A stretch of 64,000 nucleotides of DNA from JBDHHQ01 sp039586035 (lineage in GTDB: Bacteria > Gemmatimonadota > Gemmatimonadetes > Longimicrobiales > Gaopeijiaceae), in assembly GCA_039586035.1 (NCBI GenBank), contig JBDHLD010000001.1, positions 124,001-188,000 on the forward strand, in the 5' to 3' direction. The notes beneath the pieces were generated by a model. The model made no database searches. It was given only the letters and a program-made list of their open reading frames with translations, and was not told where the DNA came from. Numbering within the stretch: position 1 is the first letter of the stretch; every line of letters starts with the position of its first letter. Of the stretch, positions 40,328-48,669 are shown piece by piece. Both the position numbers and the translations under genes were made by a program.

Positions 40328-42343
40328 CTACGATTCCAGGGCCATCCTCAGCGTCGCCCAACGCATGAAGAGGTTGGGGGCGTAGATCGGTTTCGCCGGC
40401 GCGGTCACCCAGGGGACGCGGGTGGCCCGCCGGCGCACGGCCGACCACAGACGCGGGACGGACCAGGGAATGGCGCCGGGGTTGGCGACGCCGTCGAGCA
40501 ACGCCAGCCCGAACGTCGGCGGCACCACCTCGTCGAGCCGGCTGGTGGAGTTGCCAATCCAGTCGCGGAGGGGTCCCTGATCGCTTCGCAGCAGCGCGGC
40601 GCGGTCGGGATGGTAGGCGTCCCTGCTCGCCCTACGAAACTCCCGGAAATCCGGTGTCAGCCTGGCTACCGCGCCAACGAACGCCTCCTTGCCCCGGCGG
40701 GGCGCCATGCCCTGAGAGACCATGAAGTCCAGGACGTCCGAGTCCAGCCACGGGTTCCGGACCTGCATGAACGAGCCGGCCACCCGCTCCCGCCACGGCA
40801 AGATCACGTTGAGGACTCTGTGATCGAAGTTCAGGTGGTCCAACAGGCAGTTGAGATCGGGGGTGTCGGGCTGACGGGACAGGATCTCGCGGACGTCCGC
40901 TTCGAGCCCCGCCCTCATGGTTCTGAGGAGTGGCCCCGGCAGGTAGCGGGACGCCCAGGGGGGGATGACGAGCCCCGTGTAGAACAGGTACTTCCACACG
41001 GCCTCCATATCGGGATGGGCGTCACGCGTCGGCCGGCCGAAGTACTGGTCCCCCACGAGAAGGACCGGGTCTCTGGCCGCCTGCAGCTCAGCCTCGAGGC
41101 GGGGCCAGATGGTGGCCTCCGACACCGCCGGGGCGACGCCCTCGCCGAGCGTGGCGTTCAGTCGTAGGTGATCCAGCAGCGGTCCCGCGTAGCTGTCGAC
41201 GATGCGATGGGAGAACCCGAGACGCCGCGCCGTCGCGGCCGCCACATGAGCGTCCTTGTCCCGCGCGTCCCGCTCGAGATCGTTGGCTTTGGCGTGGGAG
41301 GGATGCGCCACGTAGGAAAACGCCTGCACGTCACGGGTCTTCAGGACCTGTCCCAATATCAGGGCGATGGCGGTGGAGTCGAGCCCGCCACTGAGCGAAA
41401 GAAGCACGTCCCGGTGCCCCTGGGTCCGTCGCCGCACCGCCGCGACGAGTCGCTCCGCGAGCTCCATCTCGACCCTGGCCGGGTCGGGCGGCACCCGCGG
41501 TTCCCGTACCAAATGCGACCAGTACTCGGTGCACAAAAGCCCTCGCGGCGTCATGTCGTGTGCGTGCCCCCGAGCCAGATAGCGTACACCGGCGAAGGGT
41601 GTCCGGTGGTTGTAGCAGGCGTGGTTGGCCAGGTACCAGGCAACGGCGACCGGATCCAGATCTCGCCGCGCCGTCGGCTGATCTCTCAGGCGCGTCGTGA
41701 GCCAGCCGCCGCCTCTGTCCCGGCTCCAGAAGAGCCGACGGGAGGCCACCCGGTCGGTGACGATGATGACCCGGTCGGCGTCGCGGTCCATGACGAGCAG
41801 CGCGTACGACCCGTTCAGCGACGGGAAGAGCCCGTCACCCAAGCTCCGATAGCGGCCGGCCACGGCTTCGGCCGAGGCGCCCTCGTCGGTGTGGATCTCG
41901 CCGTGAAGCACCACGCCCACTCCGCCCCCCGAATCCCAGCCTACTGTCGCCCCCCCGGTCAGCGCGACGGGAACGACCCAGCTCGGCGACTCCAGCGTGA
42001 TCTGAGGCTCGGACCCGAATACGGCGCGGAACTCCTGCCGCGCCCGGCCCGGAGAGGTCGCGTCCCGACGGGCGATGCGGGCCTGAACGCGGGACGGCTG
42101 GAAGGCGCTGCGAACGTCGGACACTGGGCTTTCGGCAGTCACCAAGGGGAGCGGGTGGCGAAGCGGGACGTACGGGCGCGGCACAAGCCAACACCCCCAC
42201 GCTCGATTCTCAGTCCACGAACCGAGTCGCGCAAATGGACGGTCTGCGTGTTGCGTGCGCCAGGCGGGGAGCGTCTCTTCCCAACCTCTTACGCCGCCGC
42301 GCCATCGGCGCCACGTCGCCGGACCGGTCACCCCAACCCTCAT
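40328..42343 (-). CDS. Asparagine-synthase-like ATP-dependent amide ligase lacking the N-terminal cysteine
   Basis: This 671-residue protein has a C-terminal asparagine-synthase domain with the pyrophosphate loop LLSLSGGLDSTAIAL (SGGLDS at 318-323), which activates a carboxylate with ATP. The N-terminal half keeps the class II glutaminase fold remnants (FPSLNGSYALLVMDRDADRV, TDRVASRRLFWS, VRYLARGHAHDMTP) but starts MRVGVTGPATW rather than M-C-G, and an extra ~60 residues precede. The glutaminase nucleophile therefore appears absent, as in beta-lactam synthetases and lasso-peptide cyclases. It may use ammonia, an amine or an intramolecular nucleophile. ATG 42343 is chosen; ATG 42385 is possible. 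It is divergent, 44 bp apart, from a tyrosine-decarboxylase-like gene. Product unknown. Confidence 0.8.
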   Translation of the reverse strand: MRVGVTGPATWRRWRGGVRGWEETLPAWRTQHADRPFARLGSWTENRAWGCWLVPRPYVPLRHPLPLVTAESPVSDVRSAFQPSRVQARIARRDATSPGRARQEFRAVFGSEPQITLESPSWVVPVALTGGATVGWDSGGGVGVVLHGEIHTDEGASAEAVAGRYRSLGDGLFPSLNGSYALLVMDRDADRVIIVTDRVASRRLFWSRDRGGGWLTTRLRDQPTARRDLDPVAVAWYLANHACYNHRTPFAGVRYLARGHAHDMTPRGLLCTEYWSHLVREPRVPPDPARVEMELAERLVAAVRRRTQGHRDVLLSLSGGLDSTAIALILGQVLKTRDVQAFSYVAHPSHAKANDLERDARDKDAHVAAATARRLGFSHRIVDSYAGPLLDHLRLNATLGEGVAPAVSEATIWPRLEAELQAARDPVLLVGDQYFGRPTRDAHPDMEAVWKYLFYTGLVIPPWASRYLPGPLLRTMRAGLEADVREILSRQPDTPDLNCLLDHLNFDHRVLNVILPWRERVAGSFMQVRNPWLDSDVLDFMVSQGMAPRRGKEAFVGAVARLTPDFREFRRASRDAYHPDRAALLRSDQGPLRDWIGNSTSRLDEVVPPTFGLALLDGVANPGAIPWSVPRLWSAVRRRATRVPWVTAPAKPIYAPNLFMRWATLRMALES

Positions 42344-42387
42344 CGTCGTTCCGATCAAACCATGATGCCAGCCCGTCGCGGTCATCG

Positions 42388-44403
42388 ATGCCCATGAGCG
42401 ACCTTCCCGCTTCGGATCTCGGATTCCTCCAGCCGTATTTCCTGGGGCCTGCCGGTGAGAACGATCAGCTGCTCGAAAGCCTGGTCGTGGAGTTTCTCCG
42501 AGATCACGCCTATTGGCGTCGCAACTTCCATCCGGAGGACGGCTTCCGCATCACGGCCGACGCCCGCAACCGGCCCGACTTCCTGGCATTCCAGGCCCGG
42601 ACGCGTGCTGCCCTGTACGAGCTCTCGGCCGACCTGAAACGAGCGGTCCCCTTCTTTCATCCGCGGTACGTGGGCCACATGAACTCGGACCAGCTGATCC
42701 CGGGGCTCGTAGCGCGGATCCTGACGACCTTGTACAACCCGAACAACGTGACCGAGGAGGCGGCGCCCGTCACCCTCGAGAAGGAACTGCAGGTGGGCGA
42801 GCAGCTGGCCCGCATGTTCGGCTTCTCCTGCGACGAGGACCGCGAGCCGTGCGCGTGGGGCCACCTGACCGGTGGTGGCACCGTCGCCAACTACGAAGCC
42901 CTCTGGAACCTCCGGAGCTTGAAGTTCTACGGCATCGCGCTACAGCAGGGCGCCCGGGCCGTCGGCTTCGATCCGGCGTCGGTCGGTCCGCTGGCGAAGC
43001 CGCTGGGGGCCTACTCGAAGTGGGAGCTGTTGAACCTCACGGTCGACGAGACGATCGCCCTCCGGCGAGCGCTGGCGGCTCTCATGCGGGACCCCGATGC
43101 CCGTGACTTCTTCGCGTTCGCCCAGGCCGTGCGGTCGGAGCGCATCGAAAGCCTCGGAACGGCCGCCTTCTTCCTCGAGCACCGAGACCTGCGGGCGCCC
43201 CAGGTCATGGTATCGGCGGCGGCCCACTACTCCTGGGCCAAGGCGATGAAGGTTCTGGGTCTCGGCACGTCGAACCTGGTGGAGGTCCGGGTGGACAGCC
43301 ACATGCGCATGGACCTGGGGCACCTGGCCGAAAGCCTCGCCCAGGCGCACGAGGAGCGCATCCCCGTCCTGGCCGTCGTGGGCACGCTGGGAACCACCGA
43401 GTTCGGGACGGTGGATCCGATTCACGGCATCGTCGCGGAGCGGGAGCGCTGGCGGGGTCGGGGTTTCGACTTCGGCATTCACGTGGACGGGGCGTGGGGA
43501 GGCTACCTCACGACCGTGTTCCGGGGCCCCGACGGGGAGTTCCGGTCCCGTAAAGACGTAGCTCGGGACTTCGCCTGTTTTCCCGGAGAGATCGTCTACG
43601 ACGCCTTCCACGCTCTTTCGGAGGTGGACTCCATCACCGTGGACCCCCACAAGATGGGCTATGTTTCCTACGCTGCCGGGGCGTTCGTGGCCCGGAACCG
43701 GGAGGTGGTGGATTTCATCGCCCAGGAGGCGGCGTACGTCTTCGACCTGGGCGAGGCGGAGCAGGACGTGCCCACCCGGGAAAAGCTCAGAAACCTGGGA
43801 CAGTATATCCTCGAGGGCTCCAAGCCCGGAGCCGCGGCAGCGGCGGTTCACGTGACCCACAAGGTGCTGCCACTGGACTGCACGGGCTTCGGTCGGCTCC
43901 TGGCCGAGACCATCCGCTCCTGCGAGCATTTCTACGGATCCGTCGCTTCCATGAGCGAGCGCCTGGCCGACCGCGTCCGCCTCTTCGTTCCCTTCGAGCC
44001 CGACAGCAACCTGATCTGCCTTGCCCTGAACCCCGTCCAGAACACGAGCGTGGCGCGCATGAACCGCTTCACCCGGGACGTCTTCTCGTACATGAAGGTG
44101 GATGCGCGCAAGCCCGTGCAGATGGAGACGTTCATCGGCTCGCACACCTCGCTGCAGAAGGGGAAGCTCCCGGGCGCCGAGGCGCACCGCATCCTGGACG
44201 CGCTGGGCCTGGACCCTGCCACGTTCCGCATGCTACCGGAGGACCCCGAGCGGGACGCGGATCACATGTTCATTCTGCGTCACACGCTCATGAATCCCTG
44301 GCTTCTGGCGGGTCCGGGCGATCGTACCTACGTAGACCTGTATTGGGCCTTCCTGGAAGAAGTCGTGGACCGGGTTCTGGGCGGAGAGGGAGCGGCGGAA
44401 TGA
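42388..44403 (+). CDS. PLP-dependent decarboxylase, tyrosine decarboxylase-like
   Basis: This 671-residue group II decarboxylase follows the long form typified by Enterococcus/Lactobacillus tyrosine decarboxylase (~620 residues). Matching landmarks are FLGPAGENDQLLESLVVEFL near the N-terminus, RYVGHMNSDQLIPGLVA, GHLTGGGTVANYEALWNLR, SAAAHYSWAKAMKVLGLG, IPVLAVVGTLGTTEFGTVD, HVDGAWGGY and the Schiff-base lysine Lys422 in TVDPHKMGYVSYAAGAF, then QYILEGSKPGAAAAAVH. It would decarboxylate an aromatic (or acidic) L-amino acid to its amine. Start ATG 42388 or 42394; neither has a strong ribosome site. Its stop overlaps the next start (ATGA). No tyrosine/tyramine antiporter is nearby, arguing against a simple acid-resistance role. 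Confidence 0.85.
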   Translation: MPMSDLPASDLGFLQPYFLGPAGENDQLLESLVVEFLRDHAYWRRNFHPEDGFRITADARNRPDFLAFQARTRAALYELSADLKRAVPFFHPRYVGHMNSDQLIPGLVARILTTLYNPNNVTEEAAPVTLEKELQVGEQLARMFGFSCDEDREPCAWGHLTGGGTVANYEALWNLRSLKFYGIALQQGARAVGFDPASVGPLAKPLGAYSKWELLNLTVDETIALRRALAALMRDPDARDFFAFAQAVRSERIESLGTAAFFLEHRDLRAPQVMVSAAAHYSWAKAMKVLGLGTSNLVEVRVDSHMRMDLGHLAESLAQAHEERIPVLAVVGTLGTTEFGTVDPIHGIVAERERWRGRGFDFGIHVDGAWGGYLTTVFRGPDGEFRSRKDVARDFACFPGEIVYDAFHALSEVDSITVDPHKMGYVSYAAGAFVARNREVVDFIAQEAAYVFDLGEAEQDVPTREKLRNLGQYILEGSKPGAAAAAVHVTHKVLPLDCTGFGRLLAETIRSCEHFYGSVASMSERLADRVRLFVPFEPDSNLICLALNPVQNTSVARMNRFTRDVFSYMKVDARKPVQMETFIGSHTSLQKGKLPGAEAHRILDALGLDPATFRMLPEDPERDADHMFILRHTLMNPWLLAGPGDRTYVDLYWAFLEEVVDRVLGGEGAAE

Positions 44404-45221
44404 CAGAGCTGAGGTCCATGCGTCCGATCCTCAACGGCTACCGGCATTGGCTCGTGGAGGCCGGACCCAGCGGCGGGCTTCCCGTGGTGTTGGTGCACGG
44501 CTTCCCGTTCTCCCACGCCGCCTGGGTCCCTCAGATCGAAGCCCTTTCGGATCGATACCGCGTCGTGGCCTACGATCTTCGAGGGCTCGGACGCACCGAA
44601 GTGGGCGACGGTCAATACGCGTTCGAGTCGTACGTAGACGACCTGGTGGCGGTGCTGGACCACCTGGGCGAGGACCGGGCGGTCGTCTGCGGGCTGAGCA
44701 TGGGAGGGTACGTGGCGCTGCGCGCGGTAGAGCGGGAGCCGCGTCGATTTCGCGCCCTCGTGCTCTGCGACACACGGAGCGGTGCGGACGGCAACGAGGG
44801 GAAGATCAGTCGGGCGGAGTCTGTCCGCGAGCTGAAGAGGAGCGGCATGGGTCCATTCACCGAGGCGTTCCTGCCCAAGGTGCTGGGACCCACGACGCTG
44901 GGCGACAGGCCCCGGGTCGTGAGCGCCGTCGAGGACATGTTGCGCCAACAGCGCGTGACGGGGGTCGTGGCGGCCCAGTTGGCCATGGCGGGCCGCACGG
45001 ACACGACGGAGTCCCTCCACGCCATCGCCGTGCCGACGCTCATCCTCGTGGGCGAAGAGGACACGCTCACCCCTCCGGCTCAGGCCCGGGAGATGGCGGC
45101 CCGCATCCCTGGGGCCGAGCTCGAGGTCATTCCCGGGGTGGGACACCTCAGCAATCTGGAGAATCCCCAGGCATTCAACGCAGCGCTGGTCGGATTCCTG
45201 AGTCGACTGGAGGATGCGTGA
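44400..45221 (+). CDS. Alpha/beta hydrolase
   Basis: This 273-residue hydrolase is of the 3-oxoadipate-enol-lactonase/haloperoxidase style. Elements: VVLVHGFPFSHAAW (oxyanion), YDLRGLGRTEVGDGQY, nucleophile elbow VVCGLSMGGYVALRA, acid in ILVGEEDTLTPP and histidine in GVGHLSNLENP. No signal peptide. The start ATG 44400 overlaps the decarboxylase stop (ATGA) and is preceded by GGAGAGGGAG (44383-44392), a strong ribosome site inside the upstream gene. The stop overlaps the next start (GTGA). Coupling on both sides suggests it acts with the decarboxylase and the M28 protein; its substrate, presumably an ester, lactone or amide, is unknown. Confidence 0.88.
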   Translation: MTELRSMRPILNGYRHWLVEAGPSGGLPVVLVHGFPFSHAAWVPQIEALSDRYRVVAYDLRGLGRTEVGDGQYAFESYVDDLVAVLDHLGEDRAVVCGLSMGGYVALRAVEREPRRFRALVLCDTRSGADGNEGKISRAESVRELKRSGMGPFTEAFLPKVLGPTTLGDRPRVVSAVEDMLRQQRVTGVVAAQLAMAGRTDTTESLHAIAVPTLILVGEEDTLTPPAQAREMAARIPGAELEVIPGVGHLSNLENPQAFNAALVGFLSRLEDA

Positions 45222-46162
45222 GGCGCTCTCGGTCCTACCGCGGCCTGGCTCTGGCATTGACCCTCACGGCGTCGGCCGGGTGTCAGGCCGACGCACCCGC
45301 ACCCCGAGGGCGCACGGTGGAGCGGCCGGAGTTCTCCGGCGCCAACGCATACGCCCACGTGCAAGCGCAAGTGGACTTTGGCCCCCGCATCCCGGGTGGA
45401 GAGGGTCATGCTCGTCAATTGGAATGGATGCTGAGCTGGCTCGCGGCGCGGGCGGACACGGTCGTGGCCGACACCTTTCGACACGTCACCCAATCCGGAG
45501 ACAGCCTGGAGCTGGTCAACGTCATGGGCCGATTCGGGACCCAAGCGGAGCGACGCCTCCTGCTTCTCACCCATTGGGACACGCGCCCCGCCGCGGATCA
45601 GAGCCGAAGCGAGGAGGACCGCGGGCGCCCCGTGCCGGGGGCCAACGACGGCGCGTCGGGGACGGCCGTGCTGCTCGAGCTGGCCGACCTCATGAGCCGC
45701 CAGCTGCCCTCGGTGGGCGTTGACCTCCTGTTCGTGGACGGTGAGGACTATGGACCGGGCACGGAGGACATGTTTCTGGGATCCCGCCACTTCGCGCGCC
45801 AGGCCGACCCCGACGCGTGGGTCTACGGAGTCCTGCTGGACATGGTAGGCGACAGAAGCCCGGCGTTTCCCGCCGAGGCCTGGTCGTCGGAATACGCGCC
45901 GCAGGTCGTGCAGCGGATCTGGGGCGTGGCCCGGGATCTGGGGTACGGGCGATACTTCCCGCTTCAGGTGGGTCAACGGGTCAACGACGACCATATCCCC
46001 CTGAACGAAGCGGGCATAGCCACGGTCAACATCATCGATTTCGACTACGGGTCCGGCAACGCCCTCTGGCACACCCCCGACGACGTGCCGGAAAACGTGA
46101 GCGCCACCACGCTCGGCATGGTGGGCGAGGTGGTGGCGGAGCTCGTGTACCGAGGCGGCTAG
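45218..46162 (+). CDS. M28-family lipoprotein, aminopeptidase or glutaminyl cyclase-like
   Basis: This 314-residue exported lipoprotein begins MRRSRSYRGLAL with lipobox SAGC (~20-23). The catalytic domain is M28: LLLLTHWDTRP (~110-120), VPGANDGASGTAVLLELADL, DLLFVDGEDYGPG (~166-178), LLDMVGD and NDDHIPLNEAGIATVNIIDFDYG. The pattern, with a DGED pair and the DDHIP loop, fits glutaminyl-peptide cyclotransferases as well as zinc aminopeptidases; at this size both are possible. It would act in the periplasm or at the surface on peptide N-termini. GTG 45218 overlaps the hydrolase stop (GTGA) and has GGAGG (45209-45213) 4 nt upstream. A 6-bp hairpin (46153-46171) spans the stop codon. Confidence 0.82.
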   Translation: MRRSRSYRGLALALTLTASAGCQADAPAPRGRTVERPEFSGANAYAHVQAQVDFGPRIPGGEGHARQLEWMLSWLAARADTVVADTFRHVTQSGDSLELVNVMGRFGTQAERRLLLLTHWDTRPAADQSRSEEDRGRPVPGANDGASGTAVLLELADLMSRQLPSVGVDLLFVDGEDYGPGTEDMFLGSRHFARQADPDAWVYGVLLDMVGDRSPAFPAEAWSSEYAPQVVQRIWGVARDLGYGRYFPLQVGQRVNDDHIPLNEAGIATVNIIDFDYGSGNALWHTPDDVPENVSATTLGMVGEVVAELVYRGG

Positions 46163-46241
46163 TCACCGCCTGAGGCGCATCGACGGCGCCGACCCGCGTG
46201 GGCCAGTGGAGCCTGCCGGCCGGCGCGCCACCGGAGAGGAC

Positions 46242-47198
46242 ATGGAGCGAGACAACAGACGGGTTCAAGCCGCCGTGGTGCAGGCGTCGCCCCTTCTTTT
46301 CGACCGGACGGGCACCGTGGACAAGGTGGTCCAACTGACCGGGGAGGCCGCGGCCACAGGGGCGGACCTGGTGCTGTTCCCCGAGGCCTACGTCGGGGGG
46401 TATCCCTGGGGGCTCGCGTTCGGAACCGCCGTGGGGGGGCGAACCCCGGCGGGCCGCCGCACCTGGGAGCGTTACTGGCAGGGGGCCGTGGAGGTACCCG
46501 GGGCGGAGGTGGCCCGCATGGGTGAGGCGGCGCGAGAGGCCGGCGTTCACCTGGCTGTGGGCGTGGTCGAGCGAGACCGTGAGTACTCGGGCGGAACCCT
46601 GTACTGCACGATCCTCTACTTCGGTCCCGACGGAACGCTGCTGGGCAAGCATCGCAAGCTCAAGCCCACCGCCGCCGAGCGCCTCATCTGGGGGGAGGGC
46701 GACGGCAGCACGTTGACCGTGCTGGATACGCCCATCGGGAAGCTGGGAGGCTTGATCTGCTGGGAGAACTACATGCCGCTGGCCCGCATGGCCGTGTACG
46801 GCAAGGGTGTGGAGCTGTACGTGGCGCCGACGGCCGACGCTCGCCCCCGCTGGCAAGCGACGCTCCAGCACATCGCTCTCGAAGGCCGGTGCTTCGTCCT
46901 GGGATGCAATCAGTTCGTGACGCGGGACATGTACCCGGACGACGTGGAGATACGGCAGGAGCTGGACGCCTGGCCCGAGACGCTCTGCCGCGGCGGCAGC
47001 GCCATCTACGGCCCCCTGGGGGAGTGTCTGGCCGGGCCCCTCTTCGACGAGGAGGGGATCCTGACGGCCTCGCTCGACATGACGGCAATCGCCCGTGCCA
47101 AGTTCGACTTCGACGTGGTCGGCCACTACGCCCGTCCCGACGTCTTCCGCTTCGAAGTCGTTGAGACACCGCAGCCTCCCGTATTGCGGAGCGGGTAG
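46242..47198 (+). CDS. Nitrilase
   Basis: This 318-residue carbon-nitrogen hydrolase has the Glu-Lys-Cys triad: LVLFPEAYVGGYPWG (~42-56), GKHRKLKPTAAER (lysine ~136) and GGLICWENYMPLARM with Cys173. The WENYMP and LKPTAAER variants mark true nitrilases (nitrile to acid and ammonia) rather than amidases or carbamoylases. Members form spiral oligomers in the cytoplasm. ATG 46242 is immediately preceded by GGAGAGGA (46233-46240). The substrate is not predictable; arylacetonitriles, cyanide or beta-cyanoalanine are all used by relatives. It follows the M28 gene by 79 bp, so whether it shares that transcript is uncertain. Confidence 0.9.
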   Translation: MERDNRRVQAAVVQASPLLFDRTGTVDKVVQLTGEAAATGADLVLFPEAYVGGYPWGLAFGTAVGGRTPAGRRTWERYWQGAVEVPGAEVARMGEAAREAGVHLAVGVVERDREYSGGTLYCTILYFGPDGTLLGKHRKLKPTAAERLIWGEGDGSTLTVLDTPIGKLGGLICWENYMPLARMAVYGKGVELYVAPTADARPRWQATLQHIALEGRCFVLGCNQFVTRDMYPDDVEIRQELDAWPETLCRGGSAIYGPLGECLAGPLFDEEGILTASLDMTAIARAKFDFDVVGHYARPDVFRFEVVETPQPPVLRSG

Positions 47199-47315
47199 CC
47201 GTGCCGGTGTCGCCCGTGCGGGTGGGGGTGCGGAGGGTGGACGGCGCCGTCCGCCGGCCCGATCTTCCCGGCGGCGGTGCGGCGGCCGGACAAGGCGTCT
47301 GAGAGGCGAGGCCGA

Positions 47316-47343
47316 TTGCCGTGATGCATAATTGATGTATAAT
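47316..47343 (+). promoter_or_regulatory. rocD promoter (TTGCCG, 16 bp, TATAAT)
   Basis: TTGCCG at 47316-47321 and a perfect TATAAT at 47338-47343 are separated by 16 bp, in an A+T-rich island that contrasts with its surroundings. The predicted start near 47350 leaves a ~75-nt leader before the rocD ATG. The ARG box covers the -10 element. Confidence 0.65.
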
Positions 47344-47351
47344 TATGCAAC
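47325..47351. promoter_or_regulatory. ARG box (ArgR operator) and surrounding inverted repeat
   Basis: TGTATAATTATGCA (47336-47349) fits the ArgR core TGNATWWWWATNCA at every position; the 18-bp box is 47334-47351. It also forms the right part of a longer perfect inverted repeat, TGCATAATT (47325-47333), 7-nt spacer, AATTATGCA (47341-47349). A second, imperfect half-overlapping box may therefore lie one helical turn upstream. ArgR/AhrC with arginine is known to control arginine catabolic genes including rocD in Bacillus. Confidence 0.7.
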
Positions 47352-47423
47352 TCACCAGTCACGCATGGGTGGCCGACGGCGAGGGTCGGTGGCTGGACCC
47401 ATCGAAACCAGAGAAGACGGACC

Positions 47424-48641
47424 ATGGTACAGACGAGCATGACCAGAACGGATCAGTACCTGGCTGAGGCGGACCGCTACGGGGCGCACAACTATCACCC
47501 CCTACCGGTCATCATCGAGCGGGGGGAGGGCGTGTGGATGTGGGATGTCGAGGGCCGCAAGTTCCTGGACATGCTGGCCGCCTACTCCGCGCTCAACCAG
47601 GGGCATCGGCATCCGAGGATCCTGGCGGCGGCGCAGGAGCAGATGGAGAAGCTCACGCTGACCTCGCGGGCCTTCCACAACGACCAGATGGGGCCGTTTC
47701 TGCGCGAGCTGTGTGAGGCCACCGGGTACGACAAGGCGCTGCCGATGAACACGGGGGCCGAGGCGGTGGAGACGGCCATCAAGATGGTCCGGAAGTGGGG
47801 ATACCAGAAGAAGGGAGTGGCGGCGGATCAGGCCGAGATCATCGTGTGCGAGAACAACTTCCATGGCCGCACGACCACGATCGTGGGGTTCAGCTCCGAG
47901 GATCAGTACCGGGACGGCTTCGGCCCCTTCGCGCCGGGCTTCACCCTCGTGCCCTACGGAGACGCCCGGGCCTTCGAGGAGGCCATCACGGAGAACACCG
48001 TGGGTTTCCTGGTGGAGCCGATCCAGGGTGAGGGCGGGGTGGCCGTACCGCCTGACGGCTACCTGGCGTACACGGCGGAGATGTGCCGCGACCGGGGGAT
48101 CGCTTTCATGGCGGACGAGATCCAGACCGGATTGGGCCGCACCGGTCGCCTGTTCTGCTGTGACTGGGAGGACGTCCGGCCCGACGTGCTCATCGTCGGC
48201 AAGGCCCTCGGAGGTGGGGTCTATCCCGTCGCGGCCGCCATCGCCGACGACGAGCTCATGGACGTCTTCCATCCCGGCGACCACGGATCGACGTTCGGAG
48301 GTAATCCATTGGGAGCCGCGGTCGCGCGCGCTTCACTCCAGGTGATCCTGGACGAGGAGCTGCCCCAGCGCTCGGACGAGCTCGGCACGTGGTTCATGGA
48401 CCGACTCCGGGGGATCGATTCGCCTCACGTGGAAGAGGTCCGAGGGAAGGGGCTCATGATCGGCGTGGTCATCAAGGAGTCCTCGGGTCCGGCGCGGCCC
48501 TTCTGCGAAGCCCTGCAGGATCGGGGGATACTGGCCAAGGAGACGCACCATCAGGTGATTCGTTTCGCGCCTCCCCTCGTGATCGAGCAGTCGGTCCTGG
48601 AGGATGCGCTGATCGACATCACCGAGGTGCTGCTGGCCTGA
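47424..48641 (+). CDS. rocD: Ornithine aminotransferase
   Basis: The 405-residue class III aminotransferase converts ornithine and 2-oxoglutarate to glutamate 5-semialdehyde and glutamate. Family hallmarks: RYGAHNYHPLPVII (~19-32), VWMWDVEGRKFLDMLAAYSALNQGH, PMNTGAEAVETAIKMVRKWG, ENNFHGRTTTIVGFS, EPIQGEGGV, FMADEIQTGLGRTG and the PLP lysine Lys260 in LIVGKALGGGVYPVAA. The YGAHNYHPLPV signature separates ornithine aminotransferase from acetylornithine aminotransferase. ATG 47424 is used (GAGAAG 7 nt upstream); ATG 47439 is possible. An ARG box over the promoter indicates arginine-dependent control. It fits with the cyclodeaminase homologue at 1249 and agmatinase at 23043. Confidence 0.94.
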   Translation: MVQTSMTRTDQYLAEADRYGAHNYHPLPVIIERGEGVWMWDVEGRKFLDMLAAYSALNQGHRHPRILAAAQEQMEKLTLTSRAFHNDQMGPFLRELCEATGYDKALPMNTGAEAVETAIKMVRKWGYQKKGVAADQAEIIVCENNFHGRTTTIVGFSSEDQYRDGFGPFAPGFTLVPYGDARAFEEAITENTVGFLVEPIQGEGGVAVPPDGYLAYTAEMCRDRGIAFMADEIQTGLGRTGRLFCCDWEDVRPDVLIVGKALGGGVYPVAAAIADDELMDVFHPGDHGSTFGGNPLGAAVARASLQVILDEELPQRSDELGTWFMDRLRGIDSPHVEEVRGKGLMIGVVIKESSGPARPFCEALQDRGILAKETHHQVIRFAPPLVIEQSVLEDALIDITEVLLA

Positions 48642-48669
48642 GGGCGTCGCGCCCCGAGCGGCTGCGTCC

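Noticed and set aside
42388..44403. Glutamate decarboxylase or PanP-type aspartate decarboxylase instead of a tyrosine decarboxylase-like enzyme.
   Set aside because: The length and the order of conserved blocks, including the N-terminal GENDQLLESLV segment, fit the long tyrosine decarboxylase type better; substrate remains unproven.
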